Positions 53,067 through 62,250 of a stretch of 64,000 nucleotides of DNA are shown here, in pieces (position 1 is the stretch's first letter; each line of letters opens with the position of its first letter). A program made the position numbers and the translations under genes. The notes below the pieces were generated by a model. It ran no database searches. It had not been told where the DNA came from and saw nothing but the letters and a program-made list of their open reading frames with translations. This DNA is from Caryophanales bacterium (GTDB lineage Bacteria; Bacillota; Bacilli; JARBTR01): assembly GCA_029240105.1 (NCBI GenBank), contig JARBTR010000007.1, positions 1-64,000 of the forward strand, read 5' to 3'.

Positions 53067-54455
53067 TTATTCGATGATTATTTGTTTTAGTACACCATTA
53101 AAGGAGTTCCTCATTGATGTTTTTATTAAAACAATACTGTTTTCATTAGCAATTTTCTTTAGGGTGCCTACCAATTCTTTTTTTTCTGTAAGAGTAAAGA
53201 TATTGTTTTCATCCATACCGAGTTCCAACGCTCTTTTTGCAATTAGTTTAGATTTTTTCCCTATAGTTATGAGTTGGTTAATATTATAATAACGAACAAA
53301 ATTCCCTATTTTCATATGTTCACTCTCAGAAAAGTCACCTAATTCTTCAATATCTCCTATTACAGCAATCGTTTTTCTTCCTTTTGAGATATTTGAAAGT
53401 ACTTCAAGAGCAGACTCAATTGATTTAGAGTTGGTATTCCACGTATCATCAATTAAAAAGCAATTATTAATTCCTTTTCGTATTTGAAGGTGTCTTTCGA
53501 TATGTTGAAAATCTTTCAAACTTTGGATTGCTTCTTTTATATCCACTCCAAGTGTTGTAGTTACAGCGATTGCAGCAAGTACATTATATACATTATGGTA
53601 TCCGAAACTATTAATATTGCAGTCAAGAACTTCACTGCCGTAATGGAGTGTAAATCTCATACCATTATTAGTATATTGGATATTACTTGCTTTGAAATGT
53701 GCATCATTAGACAACCCAAAGTAAACGATCTTACCTTTAAAATTTTTTAAATCTAGATTTTTTATAATCTGATCATCTTTATTTAGTATAATGGTCCCAT
53801 TCGGGTGGTTAAGAACCTTCAACATGTTTGCTTTTTCTCGAATATAAGCTTCTTGAGTTTTGAAACCTTTGATATGATCTGTACCAATGGTTGTAAGAAC
53901 ACCAATATTTGGTTTGAAAAACCGCCCAAATTTCTTAACCGCCCCAGGTCTTCCTACACCTACTTCAATTACTACATAATCAGTTGATTGATCTATTTTC
54001 ATAAGATAGCGAATATTTTCTTTTGGTGCATTTTGACTTCGCTCTGTTTGTACAACATTGGAGCCTTTATTTTTTAGAATCTTGGCAACCATCTCTTTTG
54101 TTGTTGTTTTGCCACAAGTGCCGGTTATTCCAATTACGGGAATAGAAAATTGATCACGATAAAAATCAACAAATTTCTTATAGGCTGTTTCAGAGTCTTT
54201 TACAACTATAATTTGACAAAACTTCATAAAATCAATAAATCTATCTGGTTTTTGGGTGACGATTACACATGATTTTAATTTATTAATATTTTTTAATAAC
54301 TTTTTTTTATCTGGAAAGAAAATAAGTGTATTGTTGTATTTTAAGCGTTGACTTCTACATGTAATAACATTTTTTATTTTAGGATTTTTTTTAATAGAAC
54401 TCATATTAATTCCATCAATAATTCCTAATATCTCACTTAAATATAAATTTTTCAT
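53067..54455 (-). CDS. Mur-type ligase (MurF-like)
   Basis: The 462-residue protein has an N-terminal domain of about 100 residues, then the Mur ligase core: P-loop GITGTCGKTTTKEM near residue 117, VVIEVGVGRPGAV, TTIGTDHIKGF, KANML (carbamylated-Lys region) and LIDDTWNTNSKS near 320. Mur ligases join an acyl phosphate to an amino acid. It is more diverged than housekeeping MurF and sits with two ATP-grasp genes. It follows the second ATP-grasp gene by 36 bases. It may add residues to a peptide or peptidoglycan-like precursor. Confidence 0.82.
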   Translation of the reverse strand: MKNLYLSEILGIIDGINMSSIKKNPKIKNVITCRSQRLKYNNTLIFFPDKKKLLKNINKLKSCVIVTQKPDRFIDFMKFCQIIVVKDSETAYKKFVDFYRDQFSIPVIGITGTCGKTTTKEMVAKILKNKGSNVVQTERSQNAPKENIRYLMKIDQSTDYVVIEVGVGRPGAVKKFGRFFKPNIGVLTTIGTDHIKGFKTQEAYIREKANMLKVLNHPNGTIILNKDDQIIKNLDLKNFKGKIVYFGLSNDAHFKASNIQYTNNGMRFTLHYGSEVLDCNINSFGYHNVYNVLAAIAVTTTLGVDIKEAIQSLKDFQHIERHLQIRKGINNCFLIDDTWNTNSKSIESALEVLSNISKGRKTIAVIGDIEELGDFSESEHMKIGNFVRYYNINQLITIGKKSKLIAKRALELGMDENNIFTLTEKKELVGTLKKIANENSIVLIKTSMRNSFNGVLKQIIIE

Positions 54456-54491
54456 AATCCCACACTCTCTAGTCTTTTTTCAAAACTTGAA

Positions 54492-55709
54492 TTAATCTGC
54501 TACAGGATCTAAATGAAACTTTATCTCTTTTGCTGCTTTTTTGGAGATAGCTTTAGCAGTTTCTGCATTGCTTGAACTAGCAATTACATAACCGTATCGC
54601 AGTCCCATTGATTTTGGTGGTCTTACTATCATTCCTTTTCGAGCATATACGGAAACTTTTTTTACTCCTCTATATTTTGAAGCACGGATTCTACCTGTAA
54701 TCATTTTCAATTTACCTTTGGTATTTACTGTAATAAATTGTGCAAAGACGTTTTGTAACGGCTTATACTCAACTTTTGGTTCTTCTCCTAGATATAATTT
54801 TATTGTTTCCTTAGCAAGGTTAATTCCGCTTCCCTCGTAAATGATTTGATTCATCGCACCACCAGACATTCTTGGATTGATTTCTATAAGTTTCCACTGG
54901 CCATCACTTAATCTCATTTCTAAATGACATGAACCTGTTTGAAGTTCTAATGTTTCTAATATACTTTTTACACAGTCCTCCAATTTCTGCATATCTTCTT
55001 CACTCATAATTGCTGGATATGCATAACCAGTAACGACAAAATTCTTATTAAGTTCTTGTTCGATTATAGCTACAATGGTTATGACTCCTTTGTGTACTAA
55101 AACCTCAACTATATATTGGGTACCACTGATAAATTGTTCAATTAATATGGACGATTTATATTTTTTTCTAAGGAAATCTATCTTGTCGTAAAATTCTTCA
55201 TCTGAATTAATTTGAAAAACATCTTTTGATCCATGTGAAACTGGTGGCTTTAAAATTAAGGGAAAGTGGGGTTTGCATTCTTGTAGAATACTTTCGATGG
55301 AATCCTGGCCATTATATACCATATAGAAAGGGTTGGATGGATGCTTTATTAAAGCTTGTCTAATACGTGTCTTGTCTTCCATTTTAAATAGAGCCTCGGA
55401 AGATACCTCACATAGGTTTAACCTACCGGAAAGTTTTGCAGCTTTAGAAACATTGAAGTCAATAAAACTGATACATAGTTTGATATGAATACCCCTTTGT
55501 TTAATCTCTACGCACTTTTTATATAGGTTGTTATAGTTCATTTTAGCAACATATATGATTTCATCTACCTCAGGAAATGTATTTCTCTTTTTTAAGTAAC
55601 CTCTACTTGATGTTAATAATATTATATTGTATCCAAGGTTCTTTGCCGCTTTAATCGCATCTCTGCTGCTTCCAATTTTGTAGGTTCCGATAAATATAAT
55701 AGTATCCAT
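54492..55709 (-). CDS. ATP-grasp ligase (second)
   Basis: The protein is 405 residues from ATG at complement 55707-55709, which has AAAGGAG eight bases upstream; a GTG at 55718 overlaps that site. Motifs match the paralog at 51537: FIGTYKIGSSRDAIKAAKNLGY, FPLILKPPVSHGSKDV, IEQFISGTQYIVEVL, GSCHLEMRL and LIEINPRMSGGAMN. Both share a C-terminal end of PRKGALLHPP/ARKGMIVRPPKSMG-R-YGYV type. It heads an operon with the Mur-type ligase. Confidence 0.85.
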   Translation of the reverse strand: MDTIIFIGTYKIGSSRDAIKAAKNLGYNIILLTSSRGYLKKRNTFPEVDEIIYVAKMNYNNLYKKCVEIKQRGIHIKLCISFIDFNVSKAAKLSGRLNLCEVSSEALFKMEDKTRIRQALIKHPSNPFYMVYNGQDSIESILQECKPHFPLILKPPVSHGSKDVFQINSDEEFYDKIDFLRKKYKSSILIEQFISGTQYIVEVLVHKGVITIVAIIEQELNKNFVVTGYAYPAIMSEEDMQKLEDCVKSILETLELQTGSCHLEMRLSDGQWKLIEINPRMSGGAMNQIIYEGSGINLAKETIKLYLGEEPKVEYKPLQNVFAQFITVNTKGKLKMITGRIRASKYRGVKKVSVYARKGMIVRPPKSMGLRYGYVIASSSNAETAKAISKKAAKEIKFHLDPVAD

Positions 55710-55880
55710 TAAGTTCACTCCTTTAAATCCTTTTGACTTAGGTCCTATAAATTTTCTCTATATAATATTCAGATCCTAGCTTAGTTGAATGGGACAAAAC
55801 ATCCGCTTTTTTGTTATTTTGCTATATATTTCACATAGTAGAGAATAGATAACAACCTGCTTCATTTCGACAAAGATTGA

Positions 55881-55931
55881 AAAAACCTGGGAATATTCAC
55901 CACTTTTCGTAGTGAATATTCCCAGGTTTTT
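55881..55931. terminator. Bidirectional terminator
   Basis: AACCTGGGAATATTCAC / GTGAATATTCCCAGGTT stem. The rest of 55719-56068 holds no gene. Confidence 0.88.
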
Positions 55932-56068
55932 ATTTTGAAGTTTTGATAATTTTAAAAATATGCTGCTTTTTCAGTGTCCTTCAATTCCCAATGATTGTTT
56001 TAATCGAACTCAATTAAAAGATAAAAGAAGCTGAAATTGAAATGTAGAAATGGGATAAAGCATAGTAT

Positions 56069-56986
56069 TTATTTCTTTGCCAATTCTACCGCGATTTGTG
56101 CACCCAATTTGGCATTGTTGAACACAAGTTGTATGTTAGATTCAAGGCTGTTACCGCCCGTAATTTCTTTAACTTTCGCAAGTAGGAAAGGGGTAGAGTC
56201 CTTGCCTTTTATGCCTTTTGCTTTTGCTTCAGTCAATGCGGACTCGATTGCCCTGGTTATTGTAATGAAATCCATTGCATACTTTTCTGGTATAGGGTTC
56301 GCAATTACCACACCACCACGCAATCCTAAATCCCACTTTGCCTTTAAAATATTCGCAATTTCATCAGCAGAATCAACACGATAATCCACGCCAAAACCGC
56401 TTTTTCTTGTGTAAAATGCCGGTAATTCTTCAGTGCCAAATCCCAATACTGGAACACCCTTAGTTTCCAAATACTCAAGTGTTAATCCTATATCTAAAAT
56501 CGATTTTGCACCCGCACAAACCACTGCGACATTTGTCATCGCTAACTCTTCTAAGTCTGCAGAAATATCCATAGTCGTCTCAGCTTCACGATGAACGCCG
56601 CCAATTCCACCAGTCGCGAATACATGGATTCCAGCTAACTCTGCTATGATCATGGTAGATGCTACCGTTGTTGCACCAGTCCATCCTTTTGATACAATCA
56701 TTGGAATATCTCGGCGTGAAGCTTTTAAGACTGCAGTACCTTTTCTACCTAAATACTCGATATCTTCATTCGATAACCCTGCTTTTAATTTCCCATTAAT
56801 GATGGCAATGGTTGCTGGAATAGCTCCATTAGCTCGTACGATTTCTTCTACTTGTCGCGCGGTTTCTACATTCTGTGGGTAGGGCATCCCGTGTGAAATA
56901 ATGGTGGATTCAAGTGCTACAATGGGTTGTCCATTTGTAATTGCATCTTGAACCTCAGGGTGTATTTCTAAAAAAGTTTCTAACAT
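56069..56986 (-). CDS. psuG: Pseudouridine-5'-phosphate glycosidase
   Basis: The 305-residue protein matches PsuG: VALESTIISHGMPYPQN near residue 24, AIINGKLKAGLS, FATGGIGGVHREAETTMDISADL near 130, VLGFGTEELPAFYTRKSG and ANPIPEKYA. It splits pseudouridine 5'-phosphate into uracil and ribose 5-phosphate with a catalytic Lys and Mn. It is 54 bases after psuK in the same direction, forming the two-step pathway. Confidence 0.93.
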   Translation of the reverse strand: MLETFLEIHPEVQDAITNGQPIVALESTIISHGMPYPQNVETARQVEEIVRANGAIPATIAIINGKLKAGLSNEDIEYLGRKGTAVLKASRRDIPMIVSKGWTGATTVASTMIIAELAGIHVFATGGIGGVHREAETTMDISADLEELAMTNVAVVCAGAKSILDIGLTLEYLETKGVPVLGFGTEELPAFYTRKSGFGVDYRVDSADEIANILKAKWDLGLRGGVVIANPIPEKYAMDFITITRAIESALTEAKAKGIKGKDSTPFLLAKVKEITGGNSLESNIQLVFNNAKLGAQIAVELAKK

Positions 56987-57040
56987 TTTTTATCCTTCTT
57001 TCATAAAATCCATGTTGTTTATGCTTACCTATATGCATGG

Positions 57041-57955
57041 TTAATTATACATCTTAAGAATGTTTTCAACTGACATATTAGGGTTAATTGTATCCTCATG
57101 TGAAAGCGCAAGAACAGCAGCACATTGTGCAAAATAAGCTGTTTCCTGTAAAACCATCTCATTCACATGACAATAGGCGAGAGCAGCTACGAACGCATCC
57201 CCAGCCCCTGTAGAATTAATTACATCAGCTTGAATGCAATTAATTTTTCCGCGATTTATCCCATCAGAAAAAAAGACGCCTTCTTTGTTCAGTGTAATAA
57301 AAAGTCTTTTCACACCTTGTTTCATGAAATACTCTTCAACTCGTGACAAATCTTCATTAGATTCTATTTTTATACCGGAAAGAATTTCAGCCTCAGCCTT
57401 ATTAGGCTTGATGGTGTGAAAACGGCCTACAAAATCTTTCACCTTAATTGCTTTCGTGGTAGATACTGTATCCAGCAGGAAAGAGGTTTTTGGGAATTCA
57501 AATGTAAGTTGATCTAATAAATCCCTATGTAGATTTGTATCCACTACTACTATCTTTGCTGCTTTGATACTATCCGTTTTCTGTCTGATAAAATTCATAT
57601 CTAACTTGTCTATGATGTCCATATCAGCTAGTGCCAAAGCCATGTCACCATTTTCATCTAAAATAGATAGGTACGTCGAACTTGATTGTTCTGGAACGGT
57701 CAATGCTTCACTTAAATCAAGGCCAATCTTTTTTGCACCTTCTCGAATTTTTGCAGCGTAAACATCCTCCCCAAGGGCAGTGACTAGCTTTGTTGGAAGC
57801 CCAAGTCTACACATATTATCCGCGATGTTTCGACCTACACCACCAAGGGAGATTTTAAGTTTTCCAGGATTTGAATCCCTCAGTTTTAGTTGATTCTCTG
57901 GAAAACCTTGAATATCGACATTTGCTCCACCGATAACCAATGAAAAATCTTTCAT
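57041..57955 (-). CDS. psuK: Pseudouridine kinase (PfkB family)
   Basis: The 304-residue PfkB-family kinase has GGANVDIQGFP near residue 8, SLGGVGRNIADNMCRLGLP, and the C-terminal NSTGAGDAFVAAL with the catalytic Asp. Linkage to psuG indicates phosphorylation of pseudouridine. GGAGTCAC precedes the ATG on its strand. A MITE lies immediately upstream (27 bases from the start codon), so the promoter must be inside or beyond the inserted element. Confidence 0.9.
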   Translation of the reverse strand: MKDFSLVIGGANVDIQGFPENQLKLRDSNPGKLKISLGGVGRNIADNMCRLGLPTKLVTALGEDVYAAKIREGAKKIGLDLSEALTVPEQSSSTYLSILDENGDMALALADMDIIDKLDMNFIRQKTDSIKAAKIVVVDTNLHRDLLDQLTFEFPKTSFLLDTVSTTKAIKVKDFVGRFHTIKPNKAEAEILSGIKIESNEDLSRVEEYFMKQGVKRLFITLNKEGVFFSDGINRGKINCIQADVINSTGAGDAFVAALAYCHVNEMVLQETAYFAQCAAVLALSHEDTINPNMSVENILKMYN

Positions 57956-57982
57956 AGTGACTCCTTTAAGACTTTATTTTTT

Positions 57983-58245
57983 GGCTCTGTTAATGTTTTA
58001 TGTTGATTTTTTAATCAAACAGAAATGCCATGTTGTTAATTGATAAAATGGCGGAAATTCCTGTGGTCGGTCTGAGAAAACGTATACGTTTCCTCGTTTT
58101 ATAGTCTCATTCAGCCAGAAACGTATACGTTTCTTTCCACGGGAAAAAACATATATGTTTTTGGCTCATTTCTCTAATTTCCAACAAATTATACAGATGT
58201 TGATTAAAAATTAAAAATAGTACAACAACAAACTTTAACAGTTTC
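57983..58245 (+). mobile_element. MITE, left copy, with 8-bp TSD
   Basis: The 263-bp element begins GGCTCTGTTAATGTTTTATG and ends with CTTTAACAGTTTC, an imperfect inverted repeat. TATTTTTT flanks both ends (57975-57982 and 58246-58253). It has no gene. It carries palindromes AAACGTATACGTTT (58078-58091), AGAAACGTATACGTTTCT (58117-58134) and AAAAACATATATGTTTTT near 58146. It is related to the element at 61118. Confidence 0.82.
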
Positions 58246-58551
58246 TATTTTTTAAAAAACCATATATTAATTCTCATCATTTCTTTCCGTGATTAGTATA
58301 TAGCAAAGTTAAACTTGAAAAAAGTTAACACATAATTTTATATGACCAATGAGGGAGTCTATGTAGCCAAATTTGCTTACTAAAAGACATTATCATTCAA
58401 GCTTGGCATCCACTTCAATTTTATTTACCCCGTCAAGATTTGTATAAAATCTACCGTTCATCTGGGAACACGTTGCCTTAATTTTTTATATAACAAATTT
58501 CCATAATTTGTAGTAAAATAGCAGTAGATAAAGAATTGGAGGTTGACTGAG

Positions 58552-58971
58552 ATGTACAAGAAAATTTTAGTAGCATATGACGGATCCGAACCATCTTTAC
58601 GTGCAGTAGAGCATGCAGTATCATTAGCTAAAATGTACAAAAGCGAAAAGATTACTTTGCTTCAGGCAATACAGAATGTTCCAATGAATGACCCATTATT
58701 TATTGTTCATTATTACCAATTTGAAGATGATGCGAACGGTGCAACATTTGAACCAGCAGAGAACATATTAAATGCAGAAGGTATTCCATTTGAAACAAAA
58801 ATGCTCCATGGCGAACCGGGAATGCTGGTAACACAAGTTGCAAAGGATAATAATTATGACTTAATTGTTGTTGGTGGTACAGGTAAAGGCCTAATTAAAA
58901 AGGCCATTTTAGGAAGTGTTAGTTCCTATGTGACTACAAACGCAAAATGTCCAGTTTTAGTTGTTAAATAA
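58552..58971 (+). CDS. Universal stress protein
   Basis: The protein is 139 residues from ATG 58552 behind TTGGAGG; an in-frame TTG at 58543 is too close to that site. The UspA fold is visible: ILVAYDGSEPSLRAVEHAV at the N-terminus and the ATP-binding GGTGKGLIKKAILGSVSSYV with CPVLVVK at the end. It belongs to the ATP-binding type. A terminator lies 10 bases after its stop. Confidence 0.9.
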   Translation: MYKKILVAYDGSEPSLRAVEHAVSLAKMYKSEKITLLQAIQNVPMNDPLFIVHYYQFEDDANGATFEPAENILNAEGIPFETKMLHGEPGMLVTQVAKDNNYDLIVVGGTGKGLIKKAILGSVSSYVTTNAKCPVLVVK

Positions 58972-58981
58972 TTCGTTTATG

Positions 58982-59018
58982 GCATCTGAACTTTTTAAAA
59001 AGTACAGATGCTTTTTTT
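58982..59018 (+). terminator. Rho-independent terminator
   Basis: GCATCTG-ACTT / AAGT-CAGATGC stem and T7 after the stress protein gene. Confidence 0.82.
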
Positions 59019-59077
59019 CATTTATAGGGTAAAATTGATTTATTGTTTAAAATTTTTAAGAAAGCTGGTGAGTAGAC

Positions 59078-60112
59078 ATGCTAAAAGACGAGATTATTGC
59101 TTATAGTAAATCGATTGGGATTGATCATATAGGCTTCACAACAGCAGATCCGTTTGAAGAGATGAAGACTCGCTTAGCTAAGCAACAAGAAAAGGGTTAT
59201 GCTTCAGGATTTGAAGAGCCAGATTTAGAAAAAAGAACTGCACCAAAATTGTTGATGCAAGATGCAAAATCAATTATTGCAATTGCCATCGCTTACCCTT
59301 CAAAAATGACGAACACTCCAAGAATGGAGAAAGACAACTACCGAGGAGTTTTCGCGAAGGCTTCTTGGGGTTTGGATTACCACATTGTTTTAAAAGAAAA
59401 ACTAAACCTTTTAGAAGAATATATCCTTTCCAAAGTACCAGATGCAGTGTGCCAATCAATGGTAGACACCGGAGAACTAGTTGATCGTGCTGTTGCAGAA
59501 CGTGCAGGGATTGGTTGGAGTGGAAAAAACTGCTCAATCATATCACCAGTTCTTGGCTCATTCATGTACCTAGGAGAAATGATAACAAATATTGTATTTG
59601 AACCCGATTTGCCCATTGATAATCAGTGTGGTGAATGTCGAAAATGTCTAGATGCTTGTCCAACAGGCGCATTGGTTGGGGAGGGTCAGATAAATGCAAA
59701 AGCATGTATTTCCTATTTAACTCAAACAAAAGAAGTTATACCACAAGAATACATCAAAAAAATAGGTAACCGATTATATGGATGTGATACCTGTCAGGTT
59801 GTATGTCCAATCAATAAAGGGATTGATTTTCACTTACATCCAGAAATTGAGCCAGAAGGTGAACTTGTCAAACCTTTGTTAAAACCAATATTAAGTCTGA
59901 GCAATCGCGCTTTTAAAGAAAAGTTTGGTCATATGGCAGGAGCATGGAGAGGGAAAACACCTTTACAACGAAACGCAATTCTTGCACTTGCACATTTTAA
60001 GGATCAAAGTGCACTAGGAGAACTTCAAAGAATTGCTGAAATAGATACGAGAGAAGTCATTCGAGAAACAGCAAAATACGCAGTAAACAAGATTAAAGGT
60101 GATAACATTTGA
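59078..60112 (+). CDS. queG: Epoxyqueuosine reductase
   Basis: The 344-residue protein has the N-terminal domain with GFTTADPFEEM, a cobalamin-binding middle (MVDTGELVDRAVAERAGIGWSGKN) and two 4Fe-4S clusters (CGECRKCLDACP; CDTCQVVCPIN), then a HEAT-like C-terminus. QueG performs the last step of queuosine formation in tRNA, reducing epoxyqueuosine. AAGCTGGTGAG precedes the ATG. Its counterpart in B. subtilis (yhbA) also lies near trmL and an amidase gene. Confidence 0.93.
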   Translation: MLKDEIIAYSKSIGIDHIGFTTADPFEEMKTRLAKQQEKGYASGFEEPDLEKRTAPKLLMQDAKSIIAIAIAYPSKMTNTPRMEKDNYRGVFAKASWGLDYHIVLKEKLNLLEEYILSKVPDAVCQSMVDTGELVDRAVAERAGIGWSGKNCSIISPVLGSFMYLGEMITNIVFEPDLPIDNQCGECRKCLDACPTGALVGEGQINAKACISYLTQTKEVIPQEYIKKIGNRLYGCDTCQVVCPINKGIDFHLHPEIEPEGELVKPLLKPILSLSNRAFKEKFGHMAGAWRGKTPLQRNAILALAHFKDQSALGELQRIAEIDTREVIRETAKYAVNKIKGDNI

Positions 60113-60246
60113 TACATTCTTATTTGCAATTAACACCATGGCAATTCTGTTTGATTAAAAAATCAATATTCAACATTAGCCAAGCGATTTTCTAATAGTT
60201 ATGGGTATAATTAGAACAAATATAAACAAATATGGATGTGAAAAAG

Positions 60247-60978
60247 ATGAACCATTTAGTAAAGGCAATAGATAACCGTATTTCGAGAAGAACATATATA
60301 GATAATCCTGTAGATTCTAAAAAAATAGAAAAACTATTTTCCTTAGTGGACAAGTATAACCAAGAAGGAAAATTACAGATGGAATTAATTGTAGAAGGTG
60401 GAGATGCCTTCAGTAAACTTAGTCGTTCATATGGCTTTTTTAAAAATGTTCACACAATCCTTGCAATGAAGGGCAAAACAAATGATTCGTATGTTTGTGA
60501 AAAATTGGGTTTCTATGGTGAATTACTTGTTCTTGAAGCGACTTTACTTGGTCTTGGTACTTGCTGGGTTGGAGGTTCTTTTGATCGTAAAAGCCAAGTA
60601 TTTCATGTTGAGAAGGATGAAATATTACCCTACGTTATCACTGTAGGTGAATGTCTTGATGAAAAATCTTTTAGAGAAAAGCTGATTCACGGATTATCTC
60701 ACCAACGTTCGACTAAAGTTGAGGATTTAATTGTAGCATCAGGCAATATAAATAAATTACCAATTGAGTTTATAGAGGCAATGAAAGCTGTTCATAAAGC
60801 GCCTTCGGCAATGAACAGTCAGCCTGTTCGCTTTGAATATACGAACGGGGAGGTTTATGCACATCATAAGAATCCTTCAGTTAAAGATTCAGTTGATTTG
60901 GGCATAGCAAAAGCACATTTCATCGTCAAAGCTGGAGGCAGTTTTGAATGGGGAAATGGAGGTAAATGGTTAAAGTAA
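60247..60978 (+). CDS. Nitroreductase-family protein
   Basis: The protein is about 243 residues; ATG 60247 is preferred because GGATGTG lies seven bases upstream. The N-terminus NRISRRTYIDNPVDSKKIEKL and the later LEATLLGLGTCWVGGSF and APSAMNSQPVRFEY identify the large nitroreductase type similar to TM1586. It should bind FMN and reduce nitro or related groups. A strong terminator follows. It lies inside the interval bordered by the two MITEs. Confidence 0.82.
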   Translation: MNHLVKAIDNRISRRTYIDNPVDSKKIEKLFSLVDKYNQEGKLQMELIVEGGDAFSKLSRSYGFFKNVHTILAMKGKTNDSYVCEKLGFYGELLVLEATLLGLGTCWVGGSFDRKSQVFHVEKDEILPYVITVGECLDEKSFREKLIHGLSHQRSTKVEDLIVASGNINKLPIEFIEAMKAVHKAPSAMNSQPVRFEYTNGEVYAHHKNPSVKDSVDLGIAKAHFIVKAGGSFEWGNGGKWLK

Positions 60979-61058
60979 AATGTTGGAAATAAATGATTTA
61001 GACATAAATAAAACAAAAAATAAAGACGTAAGCTTAGAGAAGTCCCAAAATCGTAAAG

Positions 61059-61110
61059 CGCCTCCAATTGTTAGACTAATATCTAACAATTGGAGGCGTT
61101 TCTAATTTTT
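61059..61110. terminator. Bidirectional terminator
   Basis: CGCCTCCAATTGTTAGA / TCTAACAATTGGAGGCG stem followed by TTTCTAATTTTT. The right MITE was inserted at its 3' edge. Confidence 0.88.
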
Positions 61111-61117
61111 AATGTAA

Positions 61118-61347
61118 GGGTCAGTTAAAGTTCTTTGTTGATATTATTTGAAGTTTTAATCAACATCCAACTAATTTGTTGGTAATTAGAGAAAATAAGA
61201 GGTATTCCCGTGGTAAGAAACGTATACGTTTTTGGGCTAAATAAGACCTTAGACTTATAACCCGACCACAGGAATTTACTCCATTTTATCAATTATCAAT
61301 GGATTTTCTATTTGATTAAAAAATCAACATTAAACATTAACAGAGCT
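61118..61347 (-). mobile_element. MITE, right copy, opposite orientation
   Basis: Read on the minus strand the 230-bp element aligns with the left copy over its length: AGCTCTGTTAATGTTTAATG start, ATTGATAAAATGG, ATTCCTGTGGTCGG, AAACGTATACGTTT (61218-61231), CCAACAAATTA and the GAACTTTAACTGACCC end. Flanks TAATGTAA (61110-61117) and CAATGTAA (61348-61355) match at seven of eight bases, consistent with an 8-bp target duplication. Confidence 0.78.
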
Positions 61348-61368
61348 CAATGTAAAATTTTTACTTAA

Positions 61369-62250
61369 CTATTTATAACAAAAATCACAAGGGTCTTGAT
61401 GCCCTTTGTTAATTGCTTCAGTTAAAGTTCCTGACAGGATTGTTTTACTCCTTGATAAAGTAGGGCAATTTTTAAATTTATGATAACTTTTTCCACTAGG
61501 CGTGAAGTAAGTTGTTGAGTCTAAAGCCTGTTCCTTAGGTATTCCTAAATTAGTATTTATATCGTAGTTTGCTTTGTTTTCAGAGGAGTAATCACCTTTT
61601 GTTGTTCCGTTTTCCCCAAATTGCCAAAGCCCTAATTTTTTCTCGAAAGCTTCTCGGTCAAATTTCCTAAAATAGTTCGAGTAAGAAATATCTGGTTTGT
61701 ATGAATAGGACATTGCATATCCTCTTAATACAAGAATTGCATTAAAACAGTTAGCTCGAAACTCCTTTTCTGATAAATTAGTAGGTTTCTTTAACCAAAC
61801 AAAACGAAGTAGACGTCCATACTGATCGGTTTCGCTGATATCTTTTGTTAGCCAAACTGTTTTTCCGTTAAGCATTCTTTTGGTAAATTGACTTGCCTCT
61901 TTACCGTATTTTTCAATTTTATTTGTTGATTCTGGTGTATTCATATTTATAAACCGCACAACTTGGCCACTTTTTAATTCAATCGTGTCACCATCAACAA
62001 CTCGAGTAACCACACCTTGTACAGCCTCTATTTCAGACACATTTATTTCGGAAATATCCGTTTGCTGCAAATTAATCTGTGTTTGCTTTTCTTCGGTTAC
62101 TTTATTTTTTGTATGGGGTTTTGAAGAGTTTTTAAGATTTCCATTATCACAACCTGTCAGAAATAAGGAGGAAAAAGTTATTGAAAGTATATAAATCAGG
62201 ATGATTGTTTTGATTGTAAATATATTAATTTTTTTTCTTCTTTTCATCAT
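61369..62250 (-). CDS. Thermonuclease-family lipoprotein
   Basis: The 293-residue protein has a hydrophobic signal ending in LTGC. The staphylococcal-nuclease domain is at about residues 78-225, with VVDGDTIEL and VRFINMNTPES (Ca and catalytic Arg/Asp region), EASQFTKRMLNGKTVWL and DQYGRLLRFVWL. A C-terminal motif YHKFKNCPTLSRSK ... GHQDPCDFCYK resembles the tail of DNA-entry-type nucleases. It would degrade nucleic acid outside the cell. Its stop is 21 bases from the right MITE. AAGGA precedes the ATG pair. Confidence 0.87.
   Translation of the reverse strand: MMKRRKKINIFTIKTIILIYILSITFSSLFLTGCDNGNLKNSSKPHTKNKVTEEKQTQINLQQTDISEINVSEIEAVQGVVTRVVDGDTIELKSGQVVRFINMNTPESTNKIEKYGKEASQFTKRMLNGKTVWLTKDISETDQYGRLLRFVWLKKPTNLSEKEFRANCFNAILVLRGYAMSYSYKPDISYSNYFRKFDREAFEKKLGLWQFGENGTTKGDYSSENKANYDINTNLGIPKEQALDSTTYFTPSGKSYHKFKNCPTLSRSKTILSGTLTEAINKGHQDPCDFCYK

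Noticed and set aside
58078-58134. Catabolite-responsive (CcpA) sites in the MITE
   Set aside because: AAACGTATACGTTT lacks the TGxxANCGNTNxCA pattern of cre sites. The palindromes are real but their binder is unknown.
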